28,489 nt of DNA from an uncultured Actinomycetes bacterium (GCA_903951185.1 CAJBBC010000136.1:1-28489); one strand, 5' to 3'. Shown: positions 1 to 8,309, counted from the stretch's first letter. Notes: a model not told the origin generated them from the sequence alone. A program made the numbers and translations.

Positions 1-17
1 AAAACTAGATTTTTTGC

Positions 18-887
18 TTAACTGCGCGGTTTTGGTTGGCAACTAGGGCACCTGAACGAAGACCTATTCATAAATGCATCCCGAATAATAAGTCGCCCAC
101 ATCGATCACATAGTTCATCTTCCCGACCATAGGCGGCTAACCCCCTAGCGAAGTACCCGCTTTCACCGTTCACATTCACATAAAGCGAATCGAATGAAGT
201 GCCCCCTTGCGCCAAGGCTTCAGTCATTACGGCAGTGGCATGCGACAGTAACTCCGCTGCTTTAGCTCTGGTTAAACGATTAGTTGGATATGCCCAATGT
301 AATTTGGCTCGCCATAGGGTCTCATCGGCATATATATTGCCAACTCCACTCATAAGCGTTTGATCGAGTAACGCTCGCTTAACTTCCGTATTTTTCCTGC
401 GTATTCCATCGATAAATGTGTCGGGTTCAAAGTGGGGATCAAACGGGTCTCGCGCTATGTGGATCACAGTGTCAGGGATAACTTCGCTACTTGAGCTACT
501 CGAGGCAGGTACCAACTCAGTTATCTGCATGCCGCCAAAAGTGCGTTGATCAACAAAATTCATTTCCTTTTTACTGTCTTTGAAAGTGAATTTAATTCGG
601 ACATGTTTATGTGGCGCCAAAGCCGCTTTTTGAATAAGTACTTGCCCACTCATCCCTAGATGAATAACTACTGCGATTCCAGATTTCAATTCCAGCCAGA
701 GATATTTACCACGTCGATTTACAGCCTCAATTTTTTGATTCGCTAGCTGACCTGCGAAATCTTTAGGACCTGGTGCATGATTTCTAATTGCTCTTGGATG
801 TAAAACGGAAACTTGCGCTACTGTCTTGCCAGTTACCCACTTAGCTAAGCCGCGCCGGACAACTTCAACTTCTGGTAACTCCGGCAT
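18..887 (-). CDS. mutM: Formamidopyrimidine-DNA glycosylase (Fpg/MutM)
   Basis: Bifunctional base-excision repair enzyme that removes oxidised purines such as 8-oxoguanine and nicks the abasic site. The protein (289 aa, normal length) begins MPELPEVE: after Met removal, Pro2 is the Schiff-base nucleophile and Glu3 the acid catalyst of the family. The C-terminus carries the DNA-binding zinc finger, with cysteines near 260, 263, 280 and 283. The middle holds the helix-two-turn-helix sequence with SGVGNIYADE. It is the last gene of the yceD-rpmF-rnc-mutM run. Its ATG overlaps the rnc stop codon by 1 nt (TAATG), which implies translational coupling. A stretch of Ser residues around 130 is slightly unusual for this protein. 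Identification is secure. Confidence 0.97.
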   Translation of the reverse strand: MPELPEVEVVRRGLAKWVTGKTVAQVSVLHPRAIRNHAPGPKDFAGQLANQKIEAVNRRGKYLWLELKSGIAVVIHLGMSGQVLIQKAALAPHKHVRIKFTFKDSKKEMNFVDQRTFGGMQITELVPASSSSSSEVIPDTVIHIARDPFDPHFEPDTFIDGIRRKNTEVKRALLDQTLMSGVGNIYADETLWRAKLHWAYPTNRLTRAKAAELLSHATAVMTEALAQGGTSFDSLYVNVNGESGYFARGLAAYGREDELCDRCGRLIIRDAFMNRSSFRCPSCQPKPRS

Positions 888-1600
888 TAACTTCGCTGTT
901 CTTCAATCTCATGTTCTGCTTTAAGGGCGGCATACGCACTTGCCGCTGCTTGTTGCTCAGCTTCTTTTTTATTAGAGCCTCGCCCATGTCCATAAAAATG
1001 ATCACCCAAAACAACTTGGGCTTCAAAAGCTTTTGCATGATCGGGACCCGACTCCGTTATTAAATATCCAGGCACGCCCTGACCAAGTTCGGCAGTTAAT
1101 TCTTGAAGTGAAGTTTTCCAGTCCAAGCCAGCGCCAAGCTTTTCAGAATCAGTTAATAACTGTGCAAACAATTCAAGAATCAGATTCTTGGCAACTTCGA
1201 TGCCATGGTCTAAATAAGTTGCGCCAAGTAGCGCTTCAACAGTGTCTGCCAAAATGGATGATTTATCTCGACCACCAGTTGCTTCTTCACCCTTACCAAG
1301 CCGAAGAAAATCTCCTAGGTTCAGAGATCTGGCAACAGTTGCAAGCGCCCTGGCATTAACGACAGCCGAACGTAATTTAGCTAACTGACCTTCTGGTAAA
1401 TCTGGATGTCGGTGATAAAGGGCATCTGTAATAACGATGCCAAGAACGGAATCTCCGAGAAATTCCAAGCGCTCATTAGTTGGTATACCGCCTGACTCGT
1501 AGGCGTATGACCTATGCGTAAGCGCAAGTTCAAGTAACTGGGTATTTATCTCAACACCCAGGCGTGCTGTTAATTCGTTATATGAAGTGGGCTGGGCCAC
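887..1600 (-). CDS. rnc: Ribonuclease III
   Basis: Endonuclease that cuts double-stranded RNA, chiefly in rRNA processing and mRNA turnover. The 237-aa protein has the catalytic signature NERLEFLGDS at about 42-51 and the second acidic pair in DTVEAL (Asp119, Glu122), followed by a C-terminal dsRNA-binding domain (about 160-230) ending in the NKKEAEQQAA helix. The start codon is GTG; it lies 5 nt beyond the rpmF stop. The rpmF-rnc-mutM order is standard in Actinobacteria and links ribosome assembly, rRNA processing and repair in one transcript. Confidence 0.97.
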   Translation of the reverse strand: MAQPTSYNELTARLGVEINTQLLELALTHRSYAYESGGIPTNERLEFLGDSVLGIVITDALYHRHPDLPEGQLAKLRSAVVNARALATVARSLNLGDFLRLGKGEEATGGRDKSSILADTVEALLGATYLDHGIEVAKNLILELFAQLLTDSEKLGAGLDWKTSLQELTAELGQGVPGYLITESGPDHAKAFEAQVVLGDHFYGHGRGSNKKEAEQQAAASAYAALKAEHEIEEQRS

Positions 1601-1605
1601 AGCAA

Positions 1606-1779
1606 TTAAACGCTAAGAACCTGACGATTGTCGTAAGTACCACAAGTTGGGCAAACAGTGTGCTGCAACTTAGGTGCACGGCAACGTTCGCAGGTTGCTA
1701 AATTTGCAGCAGTTGTCTTCCAAGCGGAACGACGATGACGAGTATTGCTGCGAGAAGTTTTTCGCTTCGGAACGGCCAC
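1606..1779 (-). CDS. rpmF: 50S ribosomal protein L32
   Basis: A 57-aa ribosomal protein, too short for a default ORF threshold. It starts with GTG and reads MAVPKRKTSRSNTRHRRSAW, the conserved L32 N-terminus. It keeps two CxxC pairs (residues 30/33 and 43/46), so it is the zinc-binding form. An AAAAGGA sequence about 10 nt upstream serves as ribosome binding site. It lies between yceD (77-nt gap) and rnc (5-nt gap), as in most Actinobacteria. Confidence 0.95.
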   Translation of the reverse strand: MAVPKRKTSRSNTRHRRSAWKTTAANLATCERCRAPKLQHTVCPTCGTYDNRQVLSV

Positions 1780-1856
1780 GGTCTGCCATCCTTTTCTATT
1801 CGGGTCCGATAAATCGAACTTTAGTTTTTGGACTAAATTCTTTTGAAACTTAGTAT

Positions 1857-2423
1857 TTACTCTGACAAATTCTCTTTCGATAATTTATCTAAAGCAGCCC
1901 ATCTAGGATCGACTACTTCGTGTACGTGGTCTTGATCGTCATTGAAATTAAATCCGCACTGCGAACATAAGCCAAGACAATCTGGTTGACACAAAGGCGA
2001 AAGCGGGAAAGCTAACACCACTGCGTCACGGACTACTGGTTCTAAATCGAGAAAGTCTCCATCTAGTTTTCGTAATTCGTCATCGTCTTCCGGTCCAGAG
2101 ATCTGACGACCTTTGGAATCTACTGCTAGGTATTCGTAGAGTTCTTGTAAATCAACTTCCATATCGAAAGCAATTTGTTCAAGACATCTAGAACATTCCC
2201 CCGCAACTGATACCAAAGCAGTACCGGTGACGAGTACTCCATCCATCACTGACTCGAGTCGAAGTTCGAAATCAATATCAGATCCAGTTGGAACCGCAAT
2301 CATTGCTAGACCAAGATCAGCCGGGGCTGCCACCGAAAAACTTAGTTCTTTCATTTCACCGGCACGACGTCCAATTTCTCGAGTATCGAGTACGAACGGC
2401 GAGCGCGGATCAAGGGAAGACAT
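1857..2423 (-). CDS. yceD: DUF177 / YceD family large-subunit rRNA accumulation protein
   Basis: YceD proteins are needed for normal 23S rRNA levels in bacteria and plastids and are nearly always encoded just before rpmF, as here. The 188-aa protein has a CSRC pair at 77/80 and a second cysteine cluster at 145, 149, 153 and 156, which could bind zinc, plus the conserved LxxLYEYL segment near 92-99. The ATG is preceded by GCGAGGAT, a good Shine-Dalgarno site. It is the first gene of the yceD-rpmF-rnc-mutM unit. The molecular activity of the family remains poorly defined. Confidence 0.92.
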   Translation of the reverse strand: MSSLDPRSPFVLDTREIGRRAGEMKELSFSVAAPADLGLAMIAVPTGSDIDFELRLESVMDGVLVTGTALVSVAGECSRCLEQIAFDMEVDLQELYEYLAVDSKGRQISGPEDDDELRKLDGDFLDLEPVVRDAVVLAFPLSPLCQPDCLGLCSQCGFNFNDDQDHVHEVVDPRWAALDKLSKENLSE

Positions 2424-2475
2424 GTTTATCCTCGCTGGAAGTCTGGCTCATTTTGGCCTGGCAAGACCAAAAGCC

Positions 2476-2504
2476 AGATTACCTTAATTTACAGGCACAA
2501 CCAA
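2476..2504 (-). promoter_or_regulatory. Predicted promoter of yceD-rpmF-rnc-mutM
   Basis: On the minus strand TTGGTT and TAATCT are separated by exactly 17 bp. Transcription would start near 2469, about 45 nt before the yceD ATG. The -10 overlaps one arm of an interrupted inverted repeat, TCTGGC-TCA-TTTTGG / CCAAAA-GCCAGA (2442-2478), that could bind a repressor or affect start selection. Confidence 0.5.
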
Positions 2505-2520
2505 AATTGGTCTGTTACTT

Positions 2521-2542
2521 AAACCCTATAAATAAAGGGTTT
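2521..2542. repeat. Inverted repeat at the coaD stop codon
   Basis: AAACCCT and AGGGTTT form a perfect 7-bp stem with an 8-nt AT-rich loop; one arm overlaps the coaD stop codon. On the minus strand no U-run follows, so it is at best a weak terminator or 3'-end stabiliser for recG-rsmD-coaD. On the plus strand six T's follow, but there is no plus-strand gene to terminate. Confidence 0.4.
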
Positions 2543-3014
2543 ATTTTTTGAAACGGGCTTTTAGCGCTTTGTTTACGGCAGTTGGCACAAGAGCAGAGAC
2601 ATCGCCTTGGTACTTAGCGATTTCTTTAATAATGCTCGAAGAAAGAAAACTGAATTCAGGTTTTGTTGCTACGAATAAGGTATCCACGCCTAATTGTGAA
2701 TTCATTTGAGCCATTTGTAATTCATAATCAAAATCCGAAACCGCACGCAAGCCTTTTACAATTGCACTAATTCCATTAACTTTGCAGTAGTCAACGAGTA
2801 AGCCTTGAAAAGATTCAACTTTAATATTTTTATATGGCGCCACGCATTCGCGAAGTAATTCAATTCGCTCATCAATTGTGAACAGCCCAGCTTTCGTACT
2901 GTTAATTAAGACGCCAACGGTTACTTCATCAAATTGTTCGGCAGCACGTGCAAAAACGTCTAGATGACCTAATGTCACTGGATCGAATGATCCTGGACAA
3001 ACTGCCTTACGCAT
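2541..3014 (-). CDS. coaD: Phosphopantetheine adenylyltransferase
   Basis: Catalyses the fourth step of CoA synthesis, transfer of AMP from ATP to 4'-phosphopantetheine. The 157-aa protein is the normal length. It shows the nucleotidyltransferase motif TLGH (14-17) inside GSFDPVTLGH, and the second phosphate-binding motif SSSIIK at 125-130. The ATG lies 9 nt after the rsmD stop, so it is co-transcribed with recG and rsmD, the usual actinobacterial order. Identification is secure. Confidence 0.97.
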   Translation of the reverse strand: MRKAVCPGSFDPVTLGHLDVFARAAEQFDEVTVGVLINSTKAGLFTIDERIELLRECVAPYKNIKVESFQGLLVDYCKVNGISAIVKGLRAVSDFDYELQMAQMNSQLGVDTLFVATKPEFSFLSSSIIKEIAKYQGDVSALVPTAVNKALKARFKK

Positions 3015-3023
3015 AAGTACCTA

Positions 3024-3602
3024 CTAGTTCTCGTTACTAGAGTTGATTTCTTCATACTGACCGTACCAAACAGATGTATCCCCGTAAACCTTTTGATTTA
3101 CTTGCCCAAGCTGGGCAGGGGCCACAATCTGCGACTTTTTATTTCGCTCTACGATAACAACAGCGCCATCATGAAGCCAACCATTCGTTAGTTCGGCTAA
3201 TTGCGCGGAAACTACCTCATCGGCAAATGCATATGGCGGGTCTATGAAAACCAAGTCAAACTTTCCAAATTGTGGTGGATTCGCTAACGCCACGGCAACG
3301 TCCATCGTAACTACTGACAAATTATCGATTTTAAGATCCACACAATTCTGCTTAATGATTTGCGTTGCTTTATTTTCTTTCTCGATCGCGACCGCCTGTG
3401 CTGCGCCGCGTGATATGGCTTCGATTGCGTACGCACCAGAACCCGAATATAAATCTAGAACTCGCAAGTCTGATAAGCCAGCAAGCTTATGTTCAGCTGC
3501 CGAAAATATTGCTTCGCGCACTCGACTTGAAGTTGGCCTAGTCACATTATCTGGAACTTTTATTTCTCGGCCGCGCAATTGACCGGCAATAATTCGGGTC
3601 AT
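3024..3602 (-). CDS. rsmD: 16S rRNA (guanine966-N2)-methyltransferase
   Basis: S-adenosylmethionine-dependent methyltransferase that modifies G966 of 16S rRNA. The 192-aa protein opens with the RIIAGQLRGR segment typical of RsmD. It has the SAM-binding loop VLDLYSGSGA (48-57) and the catalytic DPPY motif at 121-124. Its ATG overlaps the recG stop by 4 nt (ATGA), so it would be translated by coupling to recG. If recG is truly interrupted, rsmD translation depends on the downstream recG half being translated. Confidence 0.95.
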   Translation of the reverse strand: MTRIIAGQLRGREIKVPDNVTRPTSSRVREAIFSAAEHKLAGLSDLRVLDLYSGSGAYAIEAISRGAAQAVAIEKENKATQIIKQNCVDLKIDNLSVVTMDVAVALANPPQFGKFDLVFIDPPYAFADEVVSAQLAELTNGWLHDGAVVIVERNKKSQIVAPAQLGQVNQKVYGDTSVWYGQYEEINSSNEN

Positions 3603-4933
3603 GACTTTTTCACATATTCAGCTTGAGCTGATGCTATTAAATTATCAAGCGTTAATTTAAGGGCATTATGTTTAACTAAATCTGGATCTTTAGCAACAAT
3701 TTCGATCGCAACTTTTCTTGCTTCAGTAAGAATTGCTTCATCCTTCAAAACGCTAACTAATTTCAAACCTGAGCGAAGTCCTGACTGGGCTCGACCAAGT
3801 ACATCGCCTTCACCGCGTTGTTCTAAATCGAGTGCAGCTAATTCAAAGCCATCTGTAGTAGCAGCTACCGCAGCTAACCGTTCACGCGCTTTACTAAATG
3901 GCGGCGCTTCAGTAACTAAAATACAAAGTCCTGGCGCTTGGCCACGACCAACACGACCACGCAATTGATGTAACTGACTAATCCCAAACCGATCAGCATC
4001 CATGATCACCATCATTGTTGCATTTGGCACATCAACGCCAACCTCAATCACAGTTGTTGAAATCAGCACATCGAGTCCATCTGGGGCGGCTGGTCCGAGT
4101 GTGAAAAGTTGCATTGCATCATCTTTTTCTAGACCAGCCATTTGACCATGTAATACACCAACTCGAACACTACTTAATGGACCTTCGATTAAAACTGGAG
4201 CTAAATCTTCTAAAGCAATCGCTGGCCGACTATGTTTATCCGAAACTTTGTCTTCTTGACTAGCGATCCGGGGCACCACAATGTACGCCTGATGTCCGCT
4301 GGTAACTTCTTCAACAATGCGATCCCATACTCGCGCTAAGTGTGTTGGTTTTTCACTTGCCAAGACCACGTGAGTGGTAATTGGTGAACGCCCGGCCGGC
4401 AATTCAGTCAAAGTTGAAATATCTAGAGCGCCGAATGCGGTCATTGCTACGGTTCGCGGTATCGGCGTTGCAGTCATCACTAAGACATGAGGTTTACGTT
4501 CGCTGCCAGCTTTCGCAACTAATGTTGCACGTTGTTCCACGCCAAACCGATGCTGCTCATCGATAACAACTAAGCCCAGATCAAAGAAATCAACTCGATC
4601 TTCAAGCAGTGCGTGGGTGCCAATAACAATTCCCGCTTGGCCAGTAGTTATATCTAATAGCGCTTGCCTTCGTGCCGCTGTATTCAATGAACCGGTAAGA
4701 AGCGTTACACCAGTACCTTCGTCGTGGGCACCTAGTTTTCCACGCTCTGCTAACGGTCCCAATAATTTCGTGATAGCTCGGTAATGCTGATTAGCCAGTA
4801 CTTCAGTTGGCGCAAGTAAGGCAGCCTGTCCCCCGGAGTCAACTACAGTGAGCATGGCTCGCAGAGCGACAACTGTTTTACCTGAACCCACTTCACCTTG
4901 GAGTAGTCGATGCATTGGATGGCCAGCTGCCAT
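3599..4933 (-). CDS. recG: RecG C-terminal half (helicase core)
   Basis: Open frame of 444 codons holding the complete superfamily 2 helicase core and the C-terminal RecG region with the translocation motif. It opens at an ATG immediately after an in-frame TGA, exactly where homology switches frame, so it could be translated independently by ribosomes already on the message. Its stop codon overlaps the rsmD start (ATGA). A lone helicase core without the wedge would not be expected to act as a normal RecG. Confidence 0.75.
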   Translation of the reverse strand: MAAGHPMHRLLQGEVGSGKTVVALRAMLTVVDSGGQAALLAPTEVLANQHYRAITKLLGPLAERGKLGAHDEGTGVTLLTGSLNTAARRQALLDITTGQAGIVIGTHALLEDRVDFFDLGLVVIDEQHRFGVEQRATLVAKAGSERKPHVLVMTATPIPRTVAMTAFGALDISTLTELPAGRSPITTHVVLASEKPTHLARVWDRIVEEVTSGHQAYIVVPRIASQEDKVSDKHSRPAIALEDLAPVLIEGPLSSVRVGVLHGQMAGLEKDDAMQLFTLGPAAPDGLDVLISTTVIEVGVDVPNATMMVIMDADRFGISQLHQLRGRVGRGQAPGLCILVTEAPPFSKARERLAAVAATTDGFELAALDLEQRGEGDVLGRAQSGLRSGLKLVSVLKDEAILTEARKVAIEIVAKDPDLVKHNALKLTLDNLIASAQAEYVKKS

Positions 4934-5796
4934 TCAGTCTCAATCATTTTTGCGACTTCAGCTTGACCTGCCGTTAATTTAAACGGAAGGGCAGCGTCAA
5001 AAGATTCAAGTAAGCCGCCTGCTTTAGTTAACCGAGGTATAGCTGGCCACATTTCTAACTCGTGTTTTTCTTTGGCAAGCAGTATCTGCAGTACTAATGC
5101 TTCATCCCACTTAAGTCGCTCAATTGCTCGGTCGAGTTCAACTTGGTTAGCTGGATGGTGGATTAAACGTAATGCTTGGTCTAAATCGATTAATTGATGT
5201 GCTTGTTTAAATTCAGGTTCGATTGGATCGGGTACGTCAGCTAATTTTGCCAGCGCTGCGGATATAGCTCGCTCAATTGTCCAAGTCTGTACTTTACTTG
5301 TGGCTGGATAAATTGGTAACAAAGCCTCAACGTAGTCTTCAGTTTTTATCGGCGAATTATTCAACGCAGAATTCTCATCAAGTAATTCATAGTCTGGGTG
5401 GGTTAACTGACGTTTGTTATTGAAAACGCTTATCTGTCCGGAAAAAAGACCCTGTCGTCCAACTACTAAGTCTTTTTCGCGCCAATGTTGATTAAAGAAC
5501 ATTAACGTGAGTTGGCCAGTACCGTCGCTGATCACAATTTCTTGGCGAGTACCTGGCTTAGATTTATTACGTAAATTCTTAAAGCTTCGAACTTGGGCCT
5601 GGACTGTTACGTGATCACCAATTTCTAGGGAACTTAAATCAGTTAGCGCCCCGCGCTGTTCATACCGACGTGGGTAATGCCGAAGTAAATCGCCAACTGA
5701 GCTAATCCCAAGTTCTTTTTCGAATAAATCCGCAGTTTTTGCGCCAACTACCTCCGTAATTGGGGAGGTTAACTGATTAATTCCCTGGGTTGGCAT
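4843..5796 (-). CDS. recG: RecG N-terminal half (wedge domain)
   Basis: Open frame of 317 codons that follows the RecG family to about residue 288, then runs 29 codons out of frame. It contains the junction-binding wedge/OB-fold (HYPRRYEQRGAL near 40-52, then a beta-rich segment) and the Q-like motif LTAGQ just before the break. It starts with ATG and has no Shine-Dalgarno site; a -10-like TAACCT lies 6 nt upstream, so the mRNA is probably leaderless. Confidence 0.75.
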   Translation of the reverse strand: MPTQGINQLTSPITEVVGAKTADLFEKELGISSVGDLLRHYPRRYEQRGALTDLSSLEIGDHVTVQAQVRSFKNLRNKSKPGTRQEIVISDGTGQLTLMFFNQHWREKDLVVGRQGLFSGQISVFNNKRQLTHPDYELLDENSALNNSPIKTEDYVEALLPIYPATSKVQTWTIERAISAALAKLADVPDPIEPEFKQAHQLIDLDQALRLIHHPANQVELDRAIERLKWDEALVLQILLAKEKHELEMWPAIPRLTKAGGLLESFDAALPFKLTAGQAEVAKMIETEWQLAIQCIDYSKVKWVQVKQLSLCEPCSL

Positions 5797-5802
5797 TTAA
5801 TT

Positions 5803-5808
5803 AGGTTA
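5803..5808 (-). promoter_or_regulatory. -10 element of a probable leaderless recG transcript
   Basis: TAACCT on the minus strand ends 6 nt before the recG ATG and no Shine-Dalgarno site is present. No convincing -35 is seen. The spacing fits transcription starting at the start codon. Confidence 0.45.
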
Positions 5809-5896
5809 CCTGTCGCATTGCATAAAGCCCGGTGCCAAACTTCGGATTTGCCCATAACTGTGGACTTTTTGTATCCTGAATTGGAGTTTCCCAGCA

Positions 5897-5926
5897 TTGA
5901 CAGGTATTCTGTTGATTCGCTGAGTA
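5897..5926 (+). promoter_or_regulatory. Predicted rpmB promoter
   Basis: A consensus TTGACA at 5897-5902 is followed after 18 bp by TGAGTA at 5921-5926, a poor -10. An alternative is TTGGAG (5881-5886) with TATTCT (5905-5910), also 18 bp apart. The segment lies in the 157-bp gap between the divergent recG and rpmB genes. Confidence 0.4.
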
Positions 5927-5953
5927 AGCAAAAAGCTAATTCGAGGAGTTAAC

Positions 5954-6142
5954 GTGGCAGCTGTATGTGACGTCTGTGGCAAAGGCCCAGGCTTTGGCCA
6001 CAATATTTCTCACTCACACCGTCGCACTAAGCGCCGTTTTAACCCAAACATCCAGTCAGTTCGTGCATTGGTTAACAAAACACCTAAGCGAATGAATGTG
6101 TGCACTGGTTGTATTAAAGCTAACAAAGTAGCGCGTGCTTAA
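5954..6142 (+). CDS. rpmB: 50S ribosomal protein L28
   Basis: A 62-aa large-subunit protein. It starts at GTG, five bases after a strong GAGGAG ribosome binding site. CxxC pairs at 5/8 and 49/52 mark the zinc-binding type, matching the zinc-type L32 encoded in this window. The centre (HNISHSHRRTKRRFNPN) is the rRNA-binding L28 signature. It forms a single-gene unit ended by the terminator at 6158-6181 and is divergent from recG, the typical actinobacterial arrangement. Confidence 0.97.
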   Translation: MAAVCDVCGKGPGFGHNISHSHRRTKRRFNPNIQSVRALVNKTPKRMNVCTGCIKANKVARA

Positions 6143-6157
6143 TTTTTCCTAAAACTT

Positions 6158-6181
6158 CCCCGCCTTGTGCGGGGTTTTTTT
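6158..6181 (+). terminator. Intrinsic terminator of rpmB
   Basis: A CCCCGC / GCGGGG stem with loop CTTGT is followed by seven T's. It lies 15 nt after the rpmB stop, in the convergent gap with thiL. Confidence 0.93.
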
Positions 6182-6217
6182 ATGACTGTTTCTACATGGT
6201 CACTAGTAAATATCTGA

Positions 6218-7171
6218 CTATTTTAGGAAGTGGTCCCAGCCAGTTGCCCTAGTTAATTGGTTATCGACAAATACTCCTGGTTCACCTGCAGTTACCGAAC
6301 CAATCAATGTCCAGCCAGCAGGGACTTCGAGTGGATTACTAAATGTTGCAACGAACGCATGATCTTCGCCACCATTTAAAACCCAGTCAAGTGCATTGCC
6401 ATTAAATGCACTAGCAGCCGCCGTTAAATCTTCAGGGATTGGCAAAGTAGCGGAGTCAATATGAAATTGAACTTTTGAAGCTGAAGCTAAGTGGCTTAAG
6501 TCCGAAAGTAAGCCGTCACTGACATCAATCATTGAAGTTGCTTTAAGTGCAGTGGCCGCAAGTTCATAAGCAGGCTCGGGTGCACGATGTGCGTTTACTA
6601 ATACTCGCGGTGATCTAAAGCCTCGAGAAAGCATTAAGTAACCAGCAGCTGAGTAACCAAGTTTTCCAGCTAGGGCAATAGCATCACCTGCTTTTGCACC
6701 ACTTCGCAAAATTGGCTTTCGTCCAGAAAGTTCACCAAGTGCTGTAACGCTAATTGCGATCGATTCACTTTTCACCACATCACCGCCAACAACTTGAACA
6801 TCGACTCGACTCGCCTCTTGGGCTAATCCATCAGCAAGTTCAAGGACCCAACTAACTGGCGTTACATCAGGTATCGCTATCCCAACAAGTAATGCCGTTG
6901 GTGTTGCTCCCATGGCAAAAATATCTGCCAAGTTTGCTGCGGCAGCTTTTCGACCAATGTCATTTGCACTTGACCAATCAAGTCGAAAATGAACACCTTG
7001 AGTTAAGACATCTACACACGCAACAACTTGGCTTCCCGCGGCTGAAACAACAGCCGAATCGTCACCTATTCCAACACTAACTTTTTGATGATTGGAGTTT
7101 GCTAAACGTGTTTGGATTGCGCTGATTAGTCCGAATTCGCCCAGTTCTGCAACGGTTTGCTGATTAGACAT
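6218..7171 (-). CDS. thiL: Thiamine-monophosphate kinase
   Basis: Phosphorylates thiamine monophosphate to thiamine pyrophosphate, the active cofactor, using ATP. The 317-aa protein has the PurM/ThiL-fold signatures: GIGDDSAV (34-41), the ANLADIFAMGATP segment, VVGGDVV and IDVSDGLLSDL, which together bind Mg-ATP. Thiamine pyrophosphate is a cofactor of the acetohydroxyacid synthase that feeds the branched-chain pathway. The ATG lies 2 nt after the ddl stop, so ddl-thiL is an operon. thiL converges on rpmB. Confidence 0.95.
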   Translation of the reverse strand: MSNQQTVAELGEFGLISAIQTRLANSNHQKVSVGIGDDSAVVSAAGSQVVACVDVLTQGVHFRLDWSSANDIGRKAAAANLADIFAMGATPTALLVGIAIPDVTPVSWVLELADGLAQEASRVDVQVVGGDVVKSESIAISVTALGELSGRKPILRSGAKAGDAIALAGKLGYSAAGYLMLSRGFRSPRVLVNAHRAPEPAYELAATALKATSMIDVSDGLLSDLSHLASASKVQFHIDSATLPIPEDLTAAASAFNGNALDWVLNGGEDHAFVATFSNPLEVPAGWTLIGSVTAGEPGVFVDNQLTRATGWDHFLK

Positions 7172-7173
7172 TT

Positions 7174-8268
7174 CTAACGTAATCCAGTGCCTCGACTAAG
7201 TGCATCACTGATTAAGTAGTCGACAAGTTCTGGGTAATCCATTCCGGACTCAGCCCACATTCTTGGAAACATAGAAATCGGAGTGAAGCCAGGCATGGTA
7301 TTAATCTCGTTAATTACAATATCTTCGCCAGTAATAAACATGTCAACGCGCGCTAAACCTTCGCCACCAATTGCAGTGAACGCATCGCACGCAATAGCTT
7401 GAGCGCGTTTTGTTAGTGCTGGATCAAGTTTTGCTGGTACACAAAGCTCAACAGAATCATCAACATACTTTGCTTCGAAGTCATAAAATTCATGGCCATC
7501 ACGAACGATAATTTCAGCTAGTACGCTGGCTTTAGGTCCCTTGGCGCCACCCAATACGCCGCACTCAATTTCATGCGTGTTTTCCATACTTGCTTCAATA
7601 ATTAATTTTGGATCATGTTGGCGCGCTAATTCGATTGCTTGTACTAAGTCCGCGGCACTTTTCACTTTAGATATTCCAACCGATGAACCAGCGCGACAAG
7701 GTTTCACAAAAAGTGGGAATCCTAGTTCCTTAATTCGAGTTAGTGAAGTTTCGCGATTATTCTGCCAATCCGAATCTGAAAGAACTTCATACTTACCTAC
7801 TGGAATATTTGCCGCCCGCATTAATGCTTTTAAATGCGCTTTATCCATTGCCGCAGCTGAGGCAAACACACCTGAGCCAACATACGCAATTCCGGCTAGT
7901 TCAAATAGGCCTTGGATGGTTCCATCTTCACCCCATGGCCCGTGCAGGATTGGAAAAGCCACGTCGACTTGGGCAAGTAGCGCAGGCACTTCGGATTGCA
8001 CAACTAGTTGGGTAGCACTCGGATCTGGTGTAAATAAGACGGGTGCATTAGTTGGATCAACTTCAGGAAAAACTCCATCGGTGATGGCAAGTCGGGCGCT
8101 GTCGGCAGTTTCTAAAACCCATTTACCTGCCCGGGTTATCCCAATTGGCACTACTTCGTATTTAGTTTGATCAATGGCTTTAAGCACGCTGCCTGCAGAA
8201 ATACAGGAAATAGTGTGCTCACTACTGCGGCCACCGAAAATAACCGCCACTCGAATACGTTTCGCCAT
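7174..8268 (-). CDS. ddl: D-alanine--D-alanine ligase
   Basis: ATP-grasp enzyme joining two D-alanines for peptidoglycan precursors in the cytoplasm. From the ATG at 8268 the protein is 364 aa and opens MAKRIRVAVIFGGRSSEH, the true Ddl N-terminus. The open frame extends 61 codons further upstream, but that extension overlaps the divergent lyase gene and has no family similarity, so I reject it. The C-terminal EINTMPGFTPISMFP carries metal and substrate residues, and HGPWGEDGTIQG is the conserved central motif. No clear Shine-Dalgarno site precedes this ATG. It is the first gene of ddl-thiL. Confidence 0.95.
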   Translation of the reverse strand: MAKRIRVAVIFGGRSSEHTISCISAGSVLKAIDQTKYEVVPIGITRAGKWVLETADSARLAITDGVFPEVDPTNAPVLFTPDPSATQLVVQSEVPALLAQVDVAFPILHGPWGEDGTIQGLFELAGIAYVGSGVFASAAAMDKAHLKALMRAANIPVGKYEVLSDSDWQNNRETSLTRIKELGFPLFVKPCRAGSSVGISKVKSAADLVQAIELARQHDPKLIIEASMENTHEIECGVLGGAKGPKASVLAEIIVRDGHEFYDFEAKYVDDSVELCVPAKLDPALTKRAQAIACDAFTAIGGEGLARVDMFITGEDIVINEINTMPGFTPISMFPRMWAESGMDYPELVDYLISDALSRGTGLR

Positions 8269-8309
8269 AGGTATAACGGTAACGGAGAACAAGGCTAATT
8301 CCTTGGTAC

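Larger units (their letters stand above)
3599..5796 (-). pseudogene. recG: ATP-dependent DNA helicase RecG, split by a single-base frameshift
   Basis: RecG drives fork regression and Holliday-junction branch migration. The full family sequence is present but in two frames. The N-terminal wedge/OB part, through LPFKLTAGQ and about residue 288, is in one frame; the helicase core from MAAGHPMHRLLQGEVGSGKT is in another. At 4931-4936 the coding strand reads ACTGAATGG. One additional A (GAAATG) would join the halves without a gap into a protein of about 732 aa, the normal length. All helicase motifs downstream are intact: Walker A GEVGSGKT, DEQH, TATPIPRT, and QLRGRVGRG. No decay is visible elsewhere, so the lesion is recent, a sequencing error in an A-run, or tolerated through separate translation of the halves. 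Confidence 0.85.

Noticed and set aside
1..17. Possible terminator after mutM
   Set aside because: Only 17 bases are available and no stem is visible.
4925..4940. Programmed -1 frameshift in recG
   Set aside because: No slippery heptamer or downstream stimulatory structure is visible at the junction; a single-base deletion is simpler.
5806..6003. 65-codon minus-strand frame over the rpmB start
   Set aside because: It covers the divergent promoter region and rpmB in antisense; no ribosome site or family resemblance.
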